Assembly: GCA_047967505.1 (NCBI GenBank)
Contig: CM106538.1
DNA: 64,000 bases
Source of the DNA: Dipteris shenzhenensis
Taxonomy: Eukaryota; Polypodiophyta; Polypodiopsida; Gleicheniales
Direction: 5' to 3' (one strand)
Within the stretch, counting starts at the first letter, position 1, and every line of letters starts with the position of its first letter. Both the position numbers and the translations under genes were made by a program. The notes beneath the pieces were generated by a model. It searched no databases. It saw only the letters and a list, made by a program, of their open reading frames with translations, and was not told where the DNA came from. This document shows, in pieces, positions 33,008 to 45,600 of this stretch.

Positions 33008-33483
33008 AACCTTATCTTTATACTTGTATGCTTGTTCAAGCCTTTAATTGGGATGTGTAAATCTCATAACTTTTTTATATTTTCCTCCAAGAGGAGAAGA
33101 GATTGAGTCTAATGAAAGCATGCTATCTTTATACTTCTATGATTATTTAAACCTTATCTTTATTTGGAATGTGTAAGTCTCATAACTTTTTAAATTTTTC
33201 CTCCAAGAGGAGGAGAGACTCACTCTAATGAAAGCATGTATGAAACCTTACTTTTTAAATTTTTGCTCCAAGAGAAGGAGAGACTCACTCTAATGAAAGC
33301 ATGTATGAAACCTTATCTGTATACTTCTATGCAGTCTAATGAAAAAACCATTATTAATGTTGGGGAACAACCTAAAAATATGACTACATTGCAGCATGTA
33401 TGAAATCTTATCTTTATATTTCTATGCTTGTTTAAGCCTTTATTTGGGATGTGTACATCTCATAACTTTTTTATATTTTTATA

Positions 33484-34690
33484 GCAGAAGGAGGATGTAG
33501 AAGACATAGCAAGTGAAGAAGAATATGATGTAGACTACTCTCTCAATAAGATGAGTCATGAAAATATGACTCTATTGTAGCAGATTGGAAGTTCATTCAC
33601 TGCTATGTTGTCAATTCGACAACAACCTCATTTTTTTGAATTTGGTGAAGAAGAGATTTTAATCCTCTTGAATCCTAAGAAAGAGATTAATGTCAAAGTC
33701 ATTACAACCATCCTCAAGTTTGATGTAACCTTTTCCTTGGCTTTATACTTTGCTTATTTTGATTAAACCCAAGAAGCTAATACTTTTTTTTTAAATATAG
33801 TAATGTTATAGCAAATTTTCCTCAAAATATACAAAGCGTTTCATCTATGTTCGATCCTCTTATTTCGGAAGTGCTTAGCAACAAAGAAGAAACCATAGAG
33901 GATGTTTGCAAGTGGTTGAAGCACGTTCCTATGAATGAGGCACGAGTTATCTTTACATCATATTATGAGAAGTAAGCATCAAACCCTACTTGTTTTTTCT
34001 ATTGCATTGCTAGAATTGTCTCAGACACAGTAATTATTCTTTATTGATAATGCAGCTCACATTGGAGTTTGGTAGTCATGAACATCTTTGCTAAGAAGTG
34101 CTTCTTTGCCAACTCAATGACATCCGTCCATGGCACTGTGTTAGAGTAAGTATAGACTACACTTGTTGTCACTTCTTGACATGTAGATTGATATGCATTG
34201 CTAGAATTGTCTTAAACACAATAATTATTCTTTATTGATAATGCAGCTCACATTGGAGTTTGGTAGTCATGGACATCTTTGCTAAGAAGTGCTTCTTTAC
34301 CAACTCAATGACATCCATCCATGGCACTGTGTTAGAGTAAGTATAGACTACACTTGTTGTCACTTCTTGACATGTAGATTGATATGCAATGCACATATTC
34401 ACTGTTGTTATATGTTTTGATGTGCAGATCGGCTCGAAAGTTAGTAGGTGCTATTGACATAGTAATGCGGCAATGTGACTTGGCACAACAAATAGAGTAT
34501 ATAACATGTCAGGTATCACATCAAGAGGATAGCCACATATATAATTGTGGATGGAGGGTGGTCTACAATTGCTTTTTGGTACTTGGTCAAATTTTTGAGA
34601 TACAAAATGACACCACACTGTCAACATATACGGATTTGCATCTCTATGCATTTATAACATGTACCATTCGAGCAATCATTAAGGGCGACA
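33484..34690 (+). pseudogene. Ulp1-like protease module 2, with duplicated catalytic-His exon
   Basis: Starts with an acidic exon leading to FFEFGEEEILILLNPKKEIN (about 33630-33700). Next is an exon with IEDVCKWLKHVPMNEARVIF (to 33972), then two near-identical His exons: SHWSLVVMNIFAKKCFF (His at 34060) and SHWSLVVMDIFAKKCFF (His at 34251). The Cys exon (34428 on) has QEDSHIYNCGWRVVYNC, catalytic Cys at 34546; the Gln-Cys gap is two residues longer than in module 1. A TAG at about 33580 breaks the first exon. If both His exons were spliced in, the fold would be spoiled; more likely one is skipped or the gene is dead. Confidence 0.65.
34004..34385 (+). repeat. 191-bp tandem duplication of an intron-exon unit
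   Basis: 34004-34194 and 34195-34385 are near-identical direct copies. Each contains the end of an intron, the His exon with its AG acceptor and GTAAGT donor, and the start of the next intron. Confidence 0.93.
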
Positions 34691-35835
34691 TTATGGACCC
34701 TCCCACAAGGCAAATAGATAATGGCTCAGAGGAGTGCGAAATGAATGCCGTCAAAGAGTCAAAGGGGATAGAAGACCTCAACTCTACAAACATGGCTTCA
34801 TTGGAAGAATTGGGAAGCTCTTTTAATGTTAGAGTTATGATTCAACATAGACCTCAGTATCTTGAATTTGGGGGAGAGGAGATTTCAATCCTCTCTAGAG
34901 CTTCAAATGAGGTCAATAACAACGTTATGATGGCCATTGTCAGGTTTGATACAAACTTTTTCTCTGCTTGATAATTCAATATTTTGATTAAATCTAATAA
35001 GCTAATATTCATTTATATATTGGTGCAGTATAGTTATCTCACGATTTTGTAGAGCTGTACAAAACCGTGTGTATATGTTGGATTCCCTCCTTTCTCCTAT
35101 ACTTAGCGATAGCAGAAAGACGATAGCCGATGTTTGTAAATGGTTATAGCCTTTACATTTACATGGCGTGTGAGTCCTATTTATGGCATATCACGAGATG
35201 CAAGTATCATGGCAACCTTTATTTTCATCTTATACTGGCAACATTGTGTTAAATAATAATGGTTCTTAATTATTCGTGTAGGGAACATTGGAGTCTGGTG
35301 GTTTGGGACCTTGAAGACAACTATTGTTGGTTTGTCAACTCGATTGCAGGCTTTCATGGCTCAGTGCAAACATAAGTATTCTATTAATCTGCTATTACTT
35401 CTATATTATGTACCTTATGTAATAGACACACTAATTTTTTCTAATATGTCATGATGAGCAGGTCGATTGAGAAGTTAGTATTTGCTATCAGAGAAACAGG
35501 ACAGTACAAAGACTCGCTAGACTTCTAAAAGCATTTAATAGTAGAGCAAGAAGATGGGCATAGTGGTGGGTGGAGAGTTGCCTATAACTGCATGTTGATT
35601 TTCAAAGAAATTTTCTCACTTAAGCCACAGGTCTCATCGGAAGACTCTTTGGAGCTCAAATATTCAGAGGAGGATATGCCACAGCCTCCGCTTAAGGAAG
35701 AGGATACTGAGTCTACTCCGAAAGTACTACAAAAGAAGTAGAGACTGAGTGTACATCTAGAGCACCACAGCCTCCATTGGAAGCATCAGAAGAGTTGCCA
35801 CAGTCTCCACTAGAAGCATTAGAAGAGTTGTGATG
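34691..35835 (+). pseudogene. Ulp1-like protease module 3, catalytic Cys lost
   Basis: Continues in the same exon as the Cys box of module 2: YLEFGGEEISILSRASNEVN (about 34858-34920), then a GTTTGA-type exon end. The next exon (about 35029) encodes YMLDSLLSPILSDSRKTIAD and contains stops. The His exon reads EHWSLVVWDLEDNYCWFVNS (His at 35286). The Cys exon reads EQEDGHSGGWRVAYNC, with Gly (GGT, 35565-35567) where modules 1 and 2 have Cys. An acidic Pro/Glu-rich tail with a repeated PQPP/PQSPLEALEEL pattern ends near 35830, 10 bp before Copia-2. This module cannot be catalytic. Confidence 0.65.
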
Positions 35836-35843
35836 CATGTATG

Positions 35844-36013
35844 TGTGGGGGTTAAAGGTCACTGTGCCTTTACCCCAGTTATGTACAATACTCAAACACA
35901 TATATAAATGAATGAAAAAGAAGATTAGGGTGGTTCTGCACCCACCAAACTTGTGTGGCTGTCTATCTCTCTCTCTCCTTCTTCCATTCTTGCTTCCGTT
36001 GAGAGCACTCTCA
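35844..36013 (+). repeat. Copia-2 5' LTR
   Basis: TGTGGGGGTTAAAGG to CACTCTCA, 170 bp, with a TATATAAAT box near 35900. Confidence 0.95.
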
Positions 36014-36015
36014 AC

Positions 36016-36028
36016 TGGTATCAGAGCC
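36016..36028 (+). other. Copia-2 primer-binding site
   Basis: TGGTATCAGAGCC after the dinucleotide AC; the same tRNA primer type as in the other two copia elements. Confidence 0.92.
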
Positions 36029-37452
36029 CGAGTGATCTAGTTGAGCATGCGTGAATGCTGGAAGCTCAGCAGCTCTGTGGGAGGAAGGAGAAGCTCTGTG
36101 GGAAGCTTTGTGGGTGACTTTACTTACATCCGAGTATGCAGAGACCTTGGAGGAACCTTTGGAAAAGTCACTTTGGCTTTGCGAAGTGGTTTTGAGAGCC
36201 TGTTAAGTGGTTTTCAAAGAAAAAGTCGTTTTTTGAGCTTTTCCCTATTCCGTTCGATGACAGAGACTCCGTATTGACTTGTAGAGGCAACTATTGCTTG
36301 CTTTTGGTGTCCACATTACTTTAGGAGCTTGGAAACACCTTCATTCCTGAATCTGGGATCATTTCATTGGATTTCTGAGTCACTGTGTCAGTTCCTGTGT
36401 TTTTTGCCCGGGTGTTGGAACTCAAGTTTGGAGCAACCATTTGCAGATCTGTCAGTTTCGGTGGACTCAGGAGGTCCTAAAACTTCTATGTTGCTCATCA
36501 TTCGCACTCCGGTGGAGTTTACAGATAGCTCTGTTTCCAAAAACGTTTTTCAGTCCGTGTGTTAGACCCAGTGATTGAGACCACAGTTTCCAAAACCGTC
36601 TGTCCCATTGCGTTCCGAATGCCCAAAAACCCCTACGTGTCAGTTCTTGCACGATTCGATGGAGGATTTTCAGAGTTATAAATCTCTGTGTATTCGATTT
36701 CGTCTCTCTGTTATGCATTTTTCATACTAAGGTTTTGAAACCTTAGATTTATGCCACATGGCAGTGGATAAGTGTTGACTCCCATTTCTCACTCATCGGT
36801 TGGGATTTTGGAGTTCTGGCAGAAGAGAGATATTTGCAGATTTTCTTGCTGAGTCCGATTATGCAATGGCGCCCATGTTTTGAAGCATCTCAGGTTCTAT
36901 TTTCAGTAGCGCTCATTACTGTGGGACTATGATTTCTTGAGCATACCTTATGCAGATCACTCTGGTTGCAGTTTGAGCAGTGTGTGCTCATTCGTGGTAT
37001 GCATTGGGTTGCAATGGATGATTTATAGGCCATTTGGATGCATTGTGATCCTTGTTGGATGCGCTGATAGGCCCAAATTGCCTTGTGGGATGCTATTTTT
37101 ATGGACGCTTTGCACATGAATGCTATTTTAAGCTGAGGGATAGCTTTGACACATTGCAGGTGATGCACTGATAGTGCTATGCTCTCTTGGATGAGATATT
37201 ATTGATGCGTATGCCAGTGGATGGTGTTTATGCTTGAGTCATTTGGCACTTATTGGCATTTTCTTTTGGACCAGATTTGCTCATATGGATGCATAGTATA
37301 TGCACACGAGTCAGATGCATCTTTTGATGCTTTGAGCTTTGAATTTTGGTGATATTTCACTCTATTGTGGCATACACATTTGGGTGCACCTAGTATTTGG
37401 TGTGATTCTCTCTTGCAGGTACTAGCATTTGGGATTTTGTTTCATTTGCATC
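36029..37452 (+). other. Copia-2 untranslated leader, ~1.4 kb
   Basis: Between PBS and gag there is no frame with a recognisable domain. The longest frames are under 85 codons. It is unusually long for a copia element with such short LTRs. Copia-3 has the same organisation. Confidence 0.7.
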
Positions 37453-40400
37453 ATGGCATCCTCTTCCATGCCTGAAAAGGAGTTTTTCAGCATCAAAAAG
37501 TTTGATGGGACAAACTTTTCTTTGTGGAAAGAACAAATAAGGGATGTGCTTATTCAAAAGAAGCAGATTAAACCCTTGGCAGGGATTGAAGCTAAGCCTG
37601 CAAATATGTCTGAGGATGATTGGAATGAGTTGGATGCATTAGCAAAGTCTACTATTAGACTTCATCTTGCAGAGTCAGTTTATTTCACTGTAGTAAATGA
37701 GCAGACTACGGAAGATTTGTGGAAGAAACTGTGTGCCACTTATGAGAAGGAAACTGCCTCTAATAAAGTTTACCTCATGAAGAGGTTGTTTGAGCTGCAG
37801 ATGAAGGAAGGGGTCTCCATTGCTTCTCACTTGAATGAATTCAATATTATTTTCAGCCAGCTTCAGGCTCAGAAAATGATTTTTGATGCGGAGACTAAGG
37901 CAATATTTGTCTTATGTTCATTGCCATCCTCATGGGATACCTTCCGTACAGCTGACAGTAACTCTGCACCTGGTGGAGTACTGAAATTTGATGATGTTGT
38001 GGGTAGCTTGTTAGCCGAGGAGATTAGACGGAAGTCTATGGATGGCAACAAGCAGGATGCAGCCTTAAATGTGCAAAGGGGCAGATCACAGTTCAGGGGG
38101 AAGTCCCAAGAAAGAGGAAAGTCCCGTAGCAAATCCAAGGCATGGAACATTGAGTGTTACCATTGTGGCAAGAAGGGCCATATGAAAAAGGATTGCTACA
38201 AGCTGAAAAGAGAGCAAAAGGATAAGAAAAAGAATGCAAATTGGGGTGCAAAAAAAGGAAGAGAGTCCAAGGGAGGACAAAGGAAAAGTGAAGATCGAGG
38301 AGATCAATGCAATCACACATGATAGTGACAATGATGTTCTCTTCATGTCTAGTTTATCTGCAGAGTTGCTTACCACTTCAGATGATGCATATTCCCAGGA
38401 TTGGATTTTGGATTCTGGTGCTTCATTCCATGTTACTCCCCATAGGGAATGGTTCTCCACTTATGATAGTGGAAAGACAGGTTGTGTGCATCTTGGAAAT
38501 GACTATGCATGTGACATAGTGGGAGCAGGTGACAAAGTTTTCTTTTGCAAATGGGTCTGCATTTGTTTTGAAACATGTGAGACATGTGCCTAAGCTGACC
38601 AAGAGTCTTATTTCAGTGGGTCAGCTAGATGATGCTAGTTTTCATACCACTTTTGGCTTTCAGAGTTGGAAAATTCAGAAGGGCTCTATGCTTTTGGCCA
38701 GGGGTGCCAAGTGTGGGACTTTGTATCCCTTACATGTATCAGGGGTATTTGATCATGTTGTTGCAATAACCGAGCAGCCAAGCACTTCTTTGTGGCATTG
38801 CAGGTTGGGGCACATGAGCCAGAATGGAATGAAACTCTTATGCTGTTTGGGTTATGTACCGCATTTGAGTTTCTCTGATTTTGAATTTTGTGAGCATTGT
38901 CTCTATGGGAAGCAGACTAAATCAGCCCATAAAAGAAGGGGAAAGAAAGAGTTTGAAATGCTTGATTTGGTGCATTCAGACGTATGTGGTCCCATGCCTA
39001 CACGGTCATTAGGCGGGGCTGAATACTATGTGACATTCATTGATGATGCAACTAGGAAAGTGTGGGCTTATGCTATAGCTCGGAAGAGTGATGTGTTCCA
39101 GGTATTTCAGAAATGGCTGGCCTTGGTTGAGAATCAGTTAGGTAGAATGCTTAAATGCCTACGGACTGACAATGGTGGAGAGTATCTCTCTCATGACTTT
39201 CAGCATTTCTGTGATACACGTGGGATTAAGAGGGAGCTCACATCCCCTCGTACTCCAGAGCAAAATCCAGTTGCAGAAAAGATGAACCGTACCATTCAAG
39301 AAAGGTTGCAATGCATGCTTTCCAATGCAAGTCTTTCTGGTGGTTTTTGGGCTGAGGCAATGAAGACTGCAGTGCATGTGATCAATAGATCACCTAGTAA
39401 TAGTTTGGATGGTGGTATTCCTGAAGAGGCATGGAGTGGCAAGAAGCCCTCTTACTCTCATTTGCATATATTTGGGTGTGAGGCATATGCACATGTGCCA
39501 AAAGAGCTTCGAAAGAAGCTAGATCCTAAGTCTAGGAAATGCATCTTTCTGGGTTATGGTGAAAGTGGAGAGATGGGCTATCGTCTCTAGGATCCATAAG
39601 TAAAGAAGATCATACGCAGCCATGATGTGGTCTTCAATGAGAAGAAGATGCATAAGGCACCCATGAGGGATGTGGAAATGAGGAGAATCACTTTCCAGGA
39701 TGTGAATCCACCTGCATATGTTGATAGACAGCAAGCTGTCCATGCACCAAATGTGCAAGAAATGGTACAACCAAGTACTCCCATAGGTATACAATCAAGG
39801 GTAGATGATGGATCATCTATTGGTGGAAATGATGAGCCAAATGTGGCTGATATGCAAGTGGGACAGCAAGCTGAAATGCCCTTGAGAAGATCATCTAGAG
39901 TGTCTAGACCGCCTGATAGGTTTGTTCCAGGGGTAGACTATGTGATGCTTACTGATTGCGGGGAGCCTTCTTGCTACAGAGAGGCTATGATGCGTGAGGA
40001 TCAACGCAAGTGGGAGTATGCTATGCAATCAGAGATGAGTTCACTTATGAAGAATAAGACTTGGGACTTGGTTTCTTTGCCACATGGAAAGAAAGCATTG
40101 CCATGTAAATGGGTCTACAAAATGAAGGTCACAGGTGATGATGTGCCTAAGTACAAGGCCCATTTGGTTGCTAAAGGGTTCAAGCAAGAGAAGGGTGTGG
40201 ACTTTGATGAGATATTCTCTCCCGTTGTGAAGATGACCACACTTAGATGCATGCTTGGACTAGTGGCATCAGAGGATATGGAGCTTATGCAAATGGATGT
40301 CAAGACAGCTTTCTTGCATGGGGATTTGCATGAGGAAATTTACATGGTGCAGCCGAAAGGCTTTGAAGAAAAGGGCAAAGAGCATTTAGTTTGCAAGCTG

Positions 40401-41513
40401 AAGAAGAGTCTCTATGGTCTTAAGCAAGTGCCTAGAGAATGGTATCAGAAGTTTGATGCTTTCATTCGGTCCCAGGGTTTTAGAAGGAGTGAAATTGATC
40501 ACTGCCTCTACAATAAAAGGGCTAAAGATAGTAGCCTGATAATCCTGGCACTATATGTGGATGATATGCTATTGGCTAGCAAGAATACTTATGAGCTAGA
40601 TGCATTAAAGGCCAAGTTGCATGAGGCCTTTAATATGAAGGATTTGGGATTTGCAGGTCATATTCTTGGTATGCGCATCACGTGTGATCGGAGTAGGAAA
40701 CTCCTTTGGCTTTAACAAAAAGAGTATGTTACAAAAGTATTGCAACATTTCAATATGGAGGGGGGGAAGGCAGTGAGTACTCCATTGCCTCCATATGTGA
40801 AACTGAGTCATACAGATAGTCCCAAATCAGATGAGGAAAAGGCCATGATGGCCAAGATTCCTTATGCATCAGCAGTTGGGAGTCTTATGTATGGTATAAT
40901 AGCTACTAGGCTAGACATTGCATTTGCAGTGGGAGTTGTTAGCCGGTATATGGCTAATCCAGGAAAGAGGCATTGGGAGGCAGTTAAGTGCATCATGAGG
41001 TACATGAAGGGTACCAAGGAGATGTGCATCTGCTTTGGTAAAGGAGACATGCGTGTACTTGGGTACACAGATTCAGACTATGCAGGGCATGTGGATAGTA
41101 GGAGATCCACTTCTGGTTATGTGTTCACCTTTGCAGGTGGTGCAGTGTCGTGGATGTCTCGTGCACAGAAGTGCGTTGCTTTGTCTACCACAGAGGCTGA
41201 GTATGTTGTAGCCACAGAGGGTTGCAAGGAGGCTATATGGCTTGATCGGCTAGTGGGAGATTTGGGGATTCATACAGGTGTACCGACATTGCATAGTGAT
41301 TCCATGAGTGCTATTCAGCTAGCACGGAATCCGGTCTTTCATGCAAAGACCAAACACATTGAGGTCAGATACCATTTCATCAAGGAGGTACTTGAGGACA
41401 AGCGTATAGAGCTTGTCAAGGTTCATACAGATGATAACCCTGCAGATATGCTGACAAAGAGTCTACCTAGTCAGCAGTTTGAGTATTGTCGTGTATTGAT
41501 GGGCGTTGGATAG
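37453..41513 (+). pseudogene. Copia-2 gag-pol polyprotein, degenerate
   Basis: Gag starts MASSSMPEKEFFSIKKFDGT and leads to the zinc knuckle CYHCGKKGHMKKDC (about 38150). A frameshift at an A-run near 38250 precedes the protease segment LDSGASFHVTPHREWF (about 38405), and a second lies near 38530-38590. The third frame holds the HCRLGHMS...CEHCLYGKQ pre-integrase region, the integrase (TFIDDATRKVW, LRTDNGGEYL), RT (YKAHLVAKGFKQ, YVDD at 40554-40565) and RNase H (SDSDYAGHVDSRRSTSGY). In-frame stops fall at 39588 (TAG, where Copia-3 has Trp), 39597 (TAA) and 40713 (TAA, where Copia-3 has Ser). It ends TAG 41513. It is closely related in gag and pol to Copia-3. Confidence 0.94.
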
Positions 41514-41566
41514 TATGCTCACTGGTTGTTCTCCCTTAAAGGCACATTGTCCTTTAAGTGGGAGGT

Positions 41567-41734
41567 TGTGGGGGTTAAAGGTCACTGTGCCTTTACCCCA
41601 ATTATGTACAATACTCAAACACATATAAATGAATGAAAAAGAAGATTAGGGTGGTTCTGCACCCACCAAACTTGTGTGGCTCTCTATCTCTCTCTCTCCT
41701 TCTTCCATTCTTGCTTCCGTTGAGAGCACTCTCA
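41567..41734 (+). repeat. Copia-2 3' LTR
   Basis: 168 bp, TGTGGGGGTTAAAGG to CACTCTCA, followed by the duplicate GTATG. Confidence 0.95.
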
Positions 41735-42407
41735 GTATGATGTTGTGTTTGTATATATGCATGAGGAGCATATTCTCATGGTGTTGTTTATTCCATGAAT
41801 ATTATGGTTGACATTTATTTGTTGCAATGTATGAATCATGATGTAGTTTTTGTTGATTATACACCAATTTGTGACTTATTACTTAAGTGGCATTTAGTCA
41901 TGATATTTATATATTTATTTGATGCAGACAATTTTATGATATGAATGTGTGATGATGTAATTATTTGGAAATATAACCTTGTGTGATGAGAATTTTGATA
42001 TGAATATGTGATGATGTAATATTTGTAATATATTTCACTCCAAAGTATCAATTCCCAATGCTCCACTCACTTAAAGTACAACATTCCCAATGCTCTGCAA
42101 AATTTTATTCAGTTGGACAGTCTCCAGTCACTTAAAGTAGAGCATTTCCAATGCGTCTCTCACTTATTCCAACCCTTATCCTTATCATAGCGAACACATC
42201 GTGCCTTAGTGCACTTATATTCTTCCATCGTAGTCCTTCCACAAACACTCTCTTATTTCTTACATCCTAGTCCTTCTGATTAACTTGTATTCGTCTTTCA
42301 CTTTACGTCTTCCCTGACTTTCTATCACTCTTGAAGGAGGGGCAGCTCACTGTGCATCCCTCGCTATCGCTCCCTCACTCTCCTTCTCCCACTTTCCCTC
42401 TAAGACA

Positions 42408-42864
42408 ATGACTAGTTACTACTCGACTTCATTTATTGAACTCAAATTCTGTCTTAGATCTCTTTTGTATGGACCAATGAAGGGAAAATCATTTGAGGAG
42501 GATATGTTACGCACATGGCTACTTGATTTGAACTCAGCAGAAGAGGTGAATATCCCTAGCTTTCTTTTTTGCTTCTTTTAATCACGTACTTCTTATGCTA
42601 ACGAGTTAAATTTTTGTACAGGATATGGCGGTGGCTAGAAGCTGTATTGAAAAAAATGGTGAAGATGAGGAAAGCCAAGAGAGAAAAGAAGAGTTGTTGA
42701 ATGCTTACAAGTCGGCGCAAGATTCGAAACAAGTTGTGAGGAGAGTCTGTGAGGAGATTTGCGATGCCCGCCCTAGTTATGCATGGCCTGCAAGTTTAAA
42801 GTCTGCTTGTTTTCATGAAGCCAATGCCATAGTAGGCACTTTCGAGGACATATGCTCTCTCTAA
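42408..42864 (+). CDS. Small two-exon gene of unknown function (copy B), 126 aa predicted
   Basis: Exon 1 is 42408-42545 and exon 2 is 42622-42864. The ATG, GAG|GTGAAT donor, TTGTACAG acceptor and stop are the same as in copy A. Exon 1 encodes SFIELKFCLRSLLYGPMKG; exon 2 begins DMAVARSCIEKNGEDEE. The upstream 42140-42400 is pyrimidine-rich and could hold a promoter and leader, though I see no clear TATA box. Function unknown. The ORF has no repeat or transposon signature, so a host gene swept into the duplicated block is possible. Confidence 0.5.
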
Positions 42865-44076
42865 TGACTTAATAGTCAAGTGATGGAAATTTAATTCCAT
42901 AGAGACTTATATGTTTTCTAAAGTAACTGTAATAGACAAGAAATGAAACTATAGTTCCACAAAGACTTTTTAGTTCTCTAATGTAAAGTTGTAATAGACA
43001 AGAGAGATAAAGACGAGATCTTCTAGGCTGAGCTAATGGAAGGTGTTTTTTAACACCATATGGCTTTGAGCTATATGATCTACTTCTTGTACAAATGTGT
43101 CATGCTTTTTTTTAAATGTACTCTAGTTTTAATAACATGTCATACCATTTTTTCTAATTTGGTTTTTTAAAATCTTACTTTTTGTCTCTTTTAACAATGT
43201 GATGTCCTCTTTTTTTGATGTACTCTAGTTTTAATAACATGTCACGTCATTTTTTCTAATTTGATTTTTTAAAATCTTACTTTTTGCATATAAGGGAGAA
43301 GTTGGCCTCCTTGTTGACCAATCTCAAGACGAGCACATAGAGCACAATTTGGTCGAGATGGCATAGATGATCCCTTAGACCCTAATGTATTTTGTTGAGG
43401 GAATCATCTTCCACCAATAGGATAGTTTATGCATCGTGTGATCCACGCTCTATCTCAATCTATGTCTTACAGGCAAGTCTTCTTCTTAATAATGATCATG
43501 AGGCTCATCTGGCCTCTGGACTTGATTTACACCTTCCAAGTTTTCATCCATGCTTATGGATGGACTCATGAAGGGACTTGTTGGATTCCTCAAAATCCTA
43601 GTGCTTTGTGGAAGAATGCTCCATTTCTTCGTATCACCACCTTGAGGACTTGCCAAATGTCACATTCCTCAGGTCATCTTGGATGAAACTCAGGAAAACA
43701 GATTCACTCTTAGTGTCAATATAGTAGTTGTGACCATCTCTCCATATGCATGGATGTGCCTTCTCCATCCTTGAGCTCTCAGGTCCCTCTTACATCCACT
43801 CATCCTTGTTGATTGTCATTCCTGGTTTTGATTCCATACCAACTTTGTTGACTAGATTTCACCAACCTCTTCTGCCACAGAGCATGTACTCTTCCATCCT
43901 AGCCACGTACATTCGATGTCTCTCTGAGTGTGTATCAGTCAAAAAGCAAAATGTCCCTATGTGATTGTGGAAAAGTCAGTCTTATCGCGAAATCTGTGGT
44001 TAAGCGACTGAAGCTCAAGAACTTGAAGCATTTTTCAATACACATGGTCGATTAGTGACTGCTAGAGCCTAAAGGT
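42865..44076. other. No convincing gene (copy B of 2532-3730)
   Basis: Same content as the copy-A spacer: a 115-bp tandem repeat and short open frames at 43429-43686 and 43746-43964 with no recognised family. Confidence 0.5.
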
Positions 44077-45600
44077 ATGCTCACCGATGTAGCCATCAAC
44101 ATCAAAGGAGTATATTATGCTTTAAGTTTGATCGTCATTTCAATGGAAATGAATGCCTATCTAATCTTCTTGGGTAGACCATGGTTAAAAGGTGTCATTT
44201 CAATGGAAATGAATGCCTATCTAATTTTGTTGGGTAGACCATGGTTGAAAGGTGCCAAGGTTTTGCATGATTGGGGCTCCGAGTTCATGATAAACAAGAC
44301 TGGGGATATTGAGGTGTGAATCCTACTAATCTAATCAAGTTATTGAGCAGTTGTCGACCCAAGGACATAGAGGTGAAAGATCAATTTCGGATGTTGAGTC
44401 TCGGCTAATGAAAATGCATATTTTGCCTTTGGGGGAAATTGACATACACTAGGTGGCTGCCGAGCTAAAACAAAAAATGAAAGACTTGAAGTTATCAAAA
44501 CAACAATATTTGTACACTGGTCATTTCATTGAAGAGATTGGTGAATGAGAGCTAACCGAGCCTAAGATAACCATCATTCAACTTAATTCTAAACACTTGA
44601 TTCTAGAACCGGCTCGGAGCTCAACTTGGATATGGTCAAGGAGTCACGTACAATGATCATAAGTGCCCATCTCTTGGATGATCAACTTTAAGCAATCAAA
44701 AGTGTGTTTCTACAATATAAGACGTGTTTCCATAGAGCTACAATGGATTGATGGGGAGTTCCTCTGGAAATATGCCAACATCGAATTTCATTGATATCTG
44801 ATTCTAAGCCAATGCAACCCAAAAAAAAAAATGATGAATTCAAAGATGCCAAGAGGTTAAATCCAAGCTCAACCAATTGATCCGAGCAAGCTTCATCTAT
44901 GCAATTGATCAAAGCAATTGGCTATTCAATCGTGGTGGTGCCCAAGAAGAGTGCAAACTCCAAGTCTGTGTGGATTATAGGAAGCTTAATGCTCAAACAA
45001 TGCCAAATCATTTTCCAATTCCGTTCATTGATGGAATACTTGACCAAGCTACAAGACACGAGATGTACTCATTTATGGATGGCTATACTAGGTACAATCA
45101 AATTTCTTTGGCTCCCAAGGACCAACAAAAGACTATGTTTATCACAAAATGGGCTACATATCATTGTAAAGTAATGCCATTTTGTCTACATAATGCATCA
45201 TCATCAAAAAATTTGAGATTCATGGTTTGAGACTTTTTTAGGTTACTTAACCGAGTTTATCACCATTTACTTGGATGATTTTTGTGTATACTCGACAATA
45301 TCTATGCATCTTGCTTGCCTTGAAAAGTTTTTGCCACACACGAGCAAGAATCTCCCTAACATAACCAAGTGTGTTTTATGTGTGAAGATTAGTATATTGC
45401 TTGGTTATGTAATTTTCAAGGAAAGCATTCAAACCAAGCCCAAGTAAGACCCGAGCAATTCAACAAATGCCAAAACATGAGAATCTAATATAACTCAAGT
45501 CATTTGTTAGCTTCTATAGGAGGTTTGCGAAGGATTTTGATGAAATTGCACCACCTCTATATGAAATGACCAAGAAGAATATCAGGTTCCAATGAATCCA
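44077..45600 (+). pseudogene. Ty3/gypsy protease-RT remnant (copy B)
   Basis: Same remnant as in copy A, with the LGRPWLKG segment carrying the 60-bp in-frame duplication. RT blocks are CVDYRKLNAQTMPNHFPIPF, FMDGYTRYNQISLAPKDQ (Arg where copy A has Gly in the usually conserved GYNQI block), and the YLDDF box after a stop near 45228. Several indels separate the two copies. Not functional. Confidence 0.85.

Larger units (their letters stand above)
35844..41734 (+). mobile_element. Copia-2: Ty1/copia retrotransposon with young LTRs but broken ORFs, TSD GTATG
   Basis: LTRs of 170 bp (35844-36013) and 168 bp (41567-41734) differ by two substitutions and a 2-bp indel. GTATG flanks both sides (35839-35843 and 41735-41739). 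It has a PBS two bases after the 5' LTR, a 1.44-kb leader, a gag-pol with two frameshifts and three stops, and an AAGTGGGAGG polypurine tract. Its 3' end was copied, with flanking DNA, to 979 onward. Confidence 0.97.
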
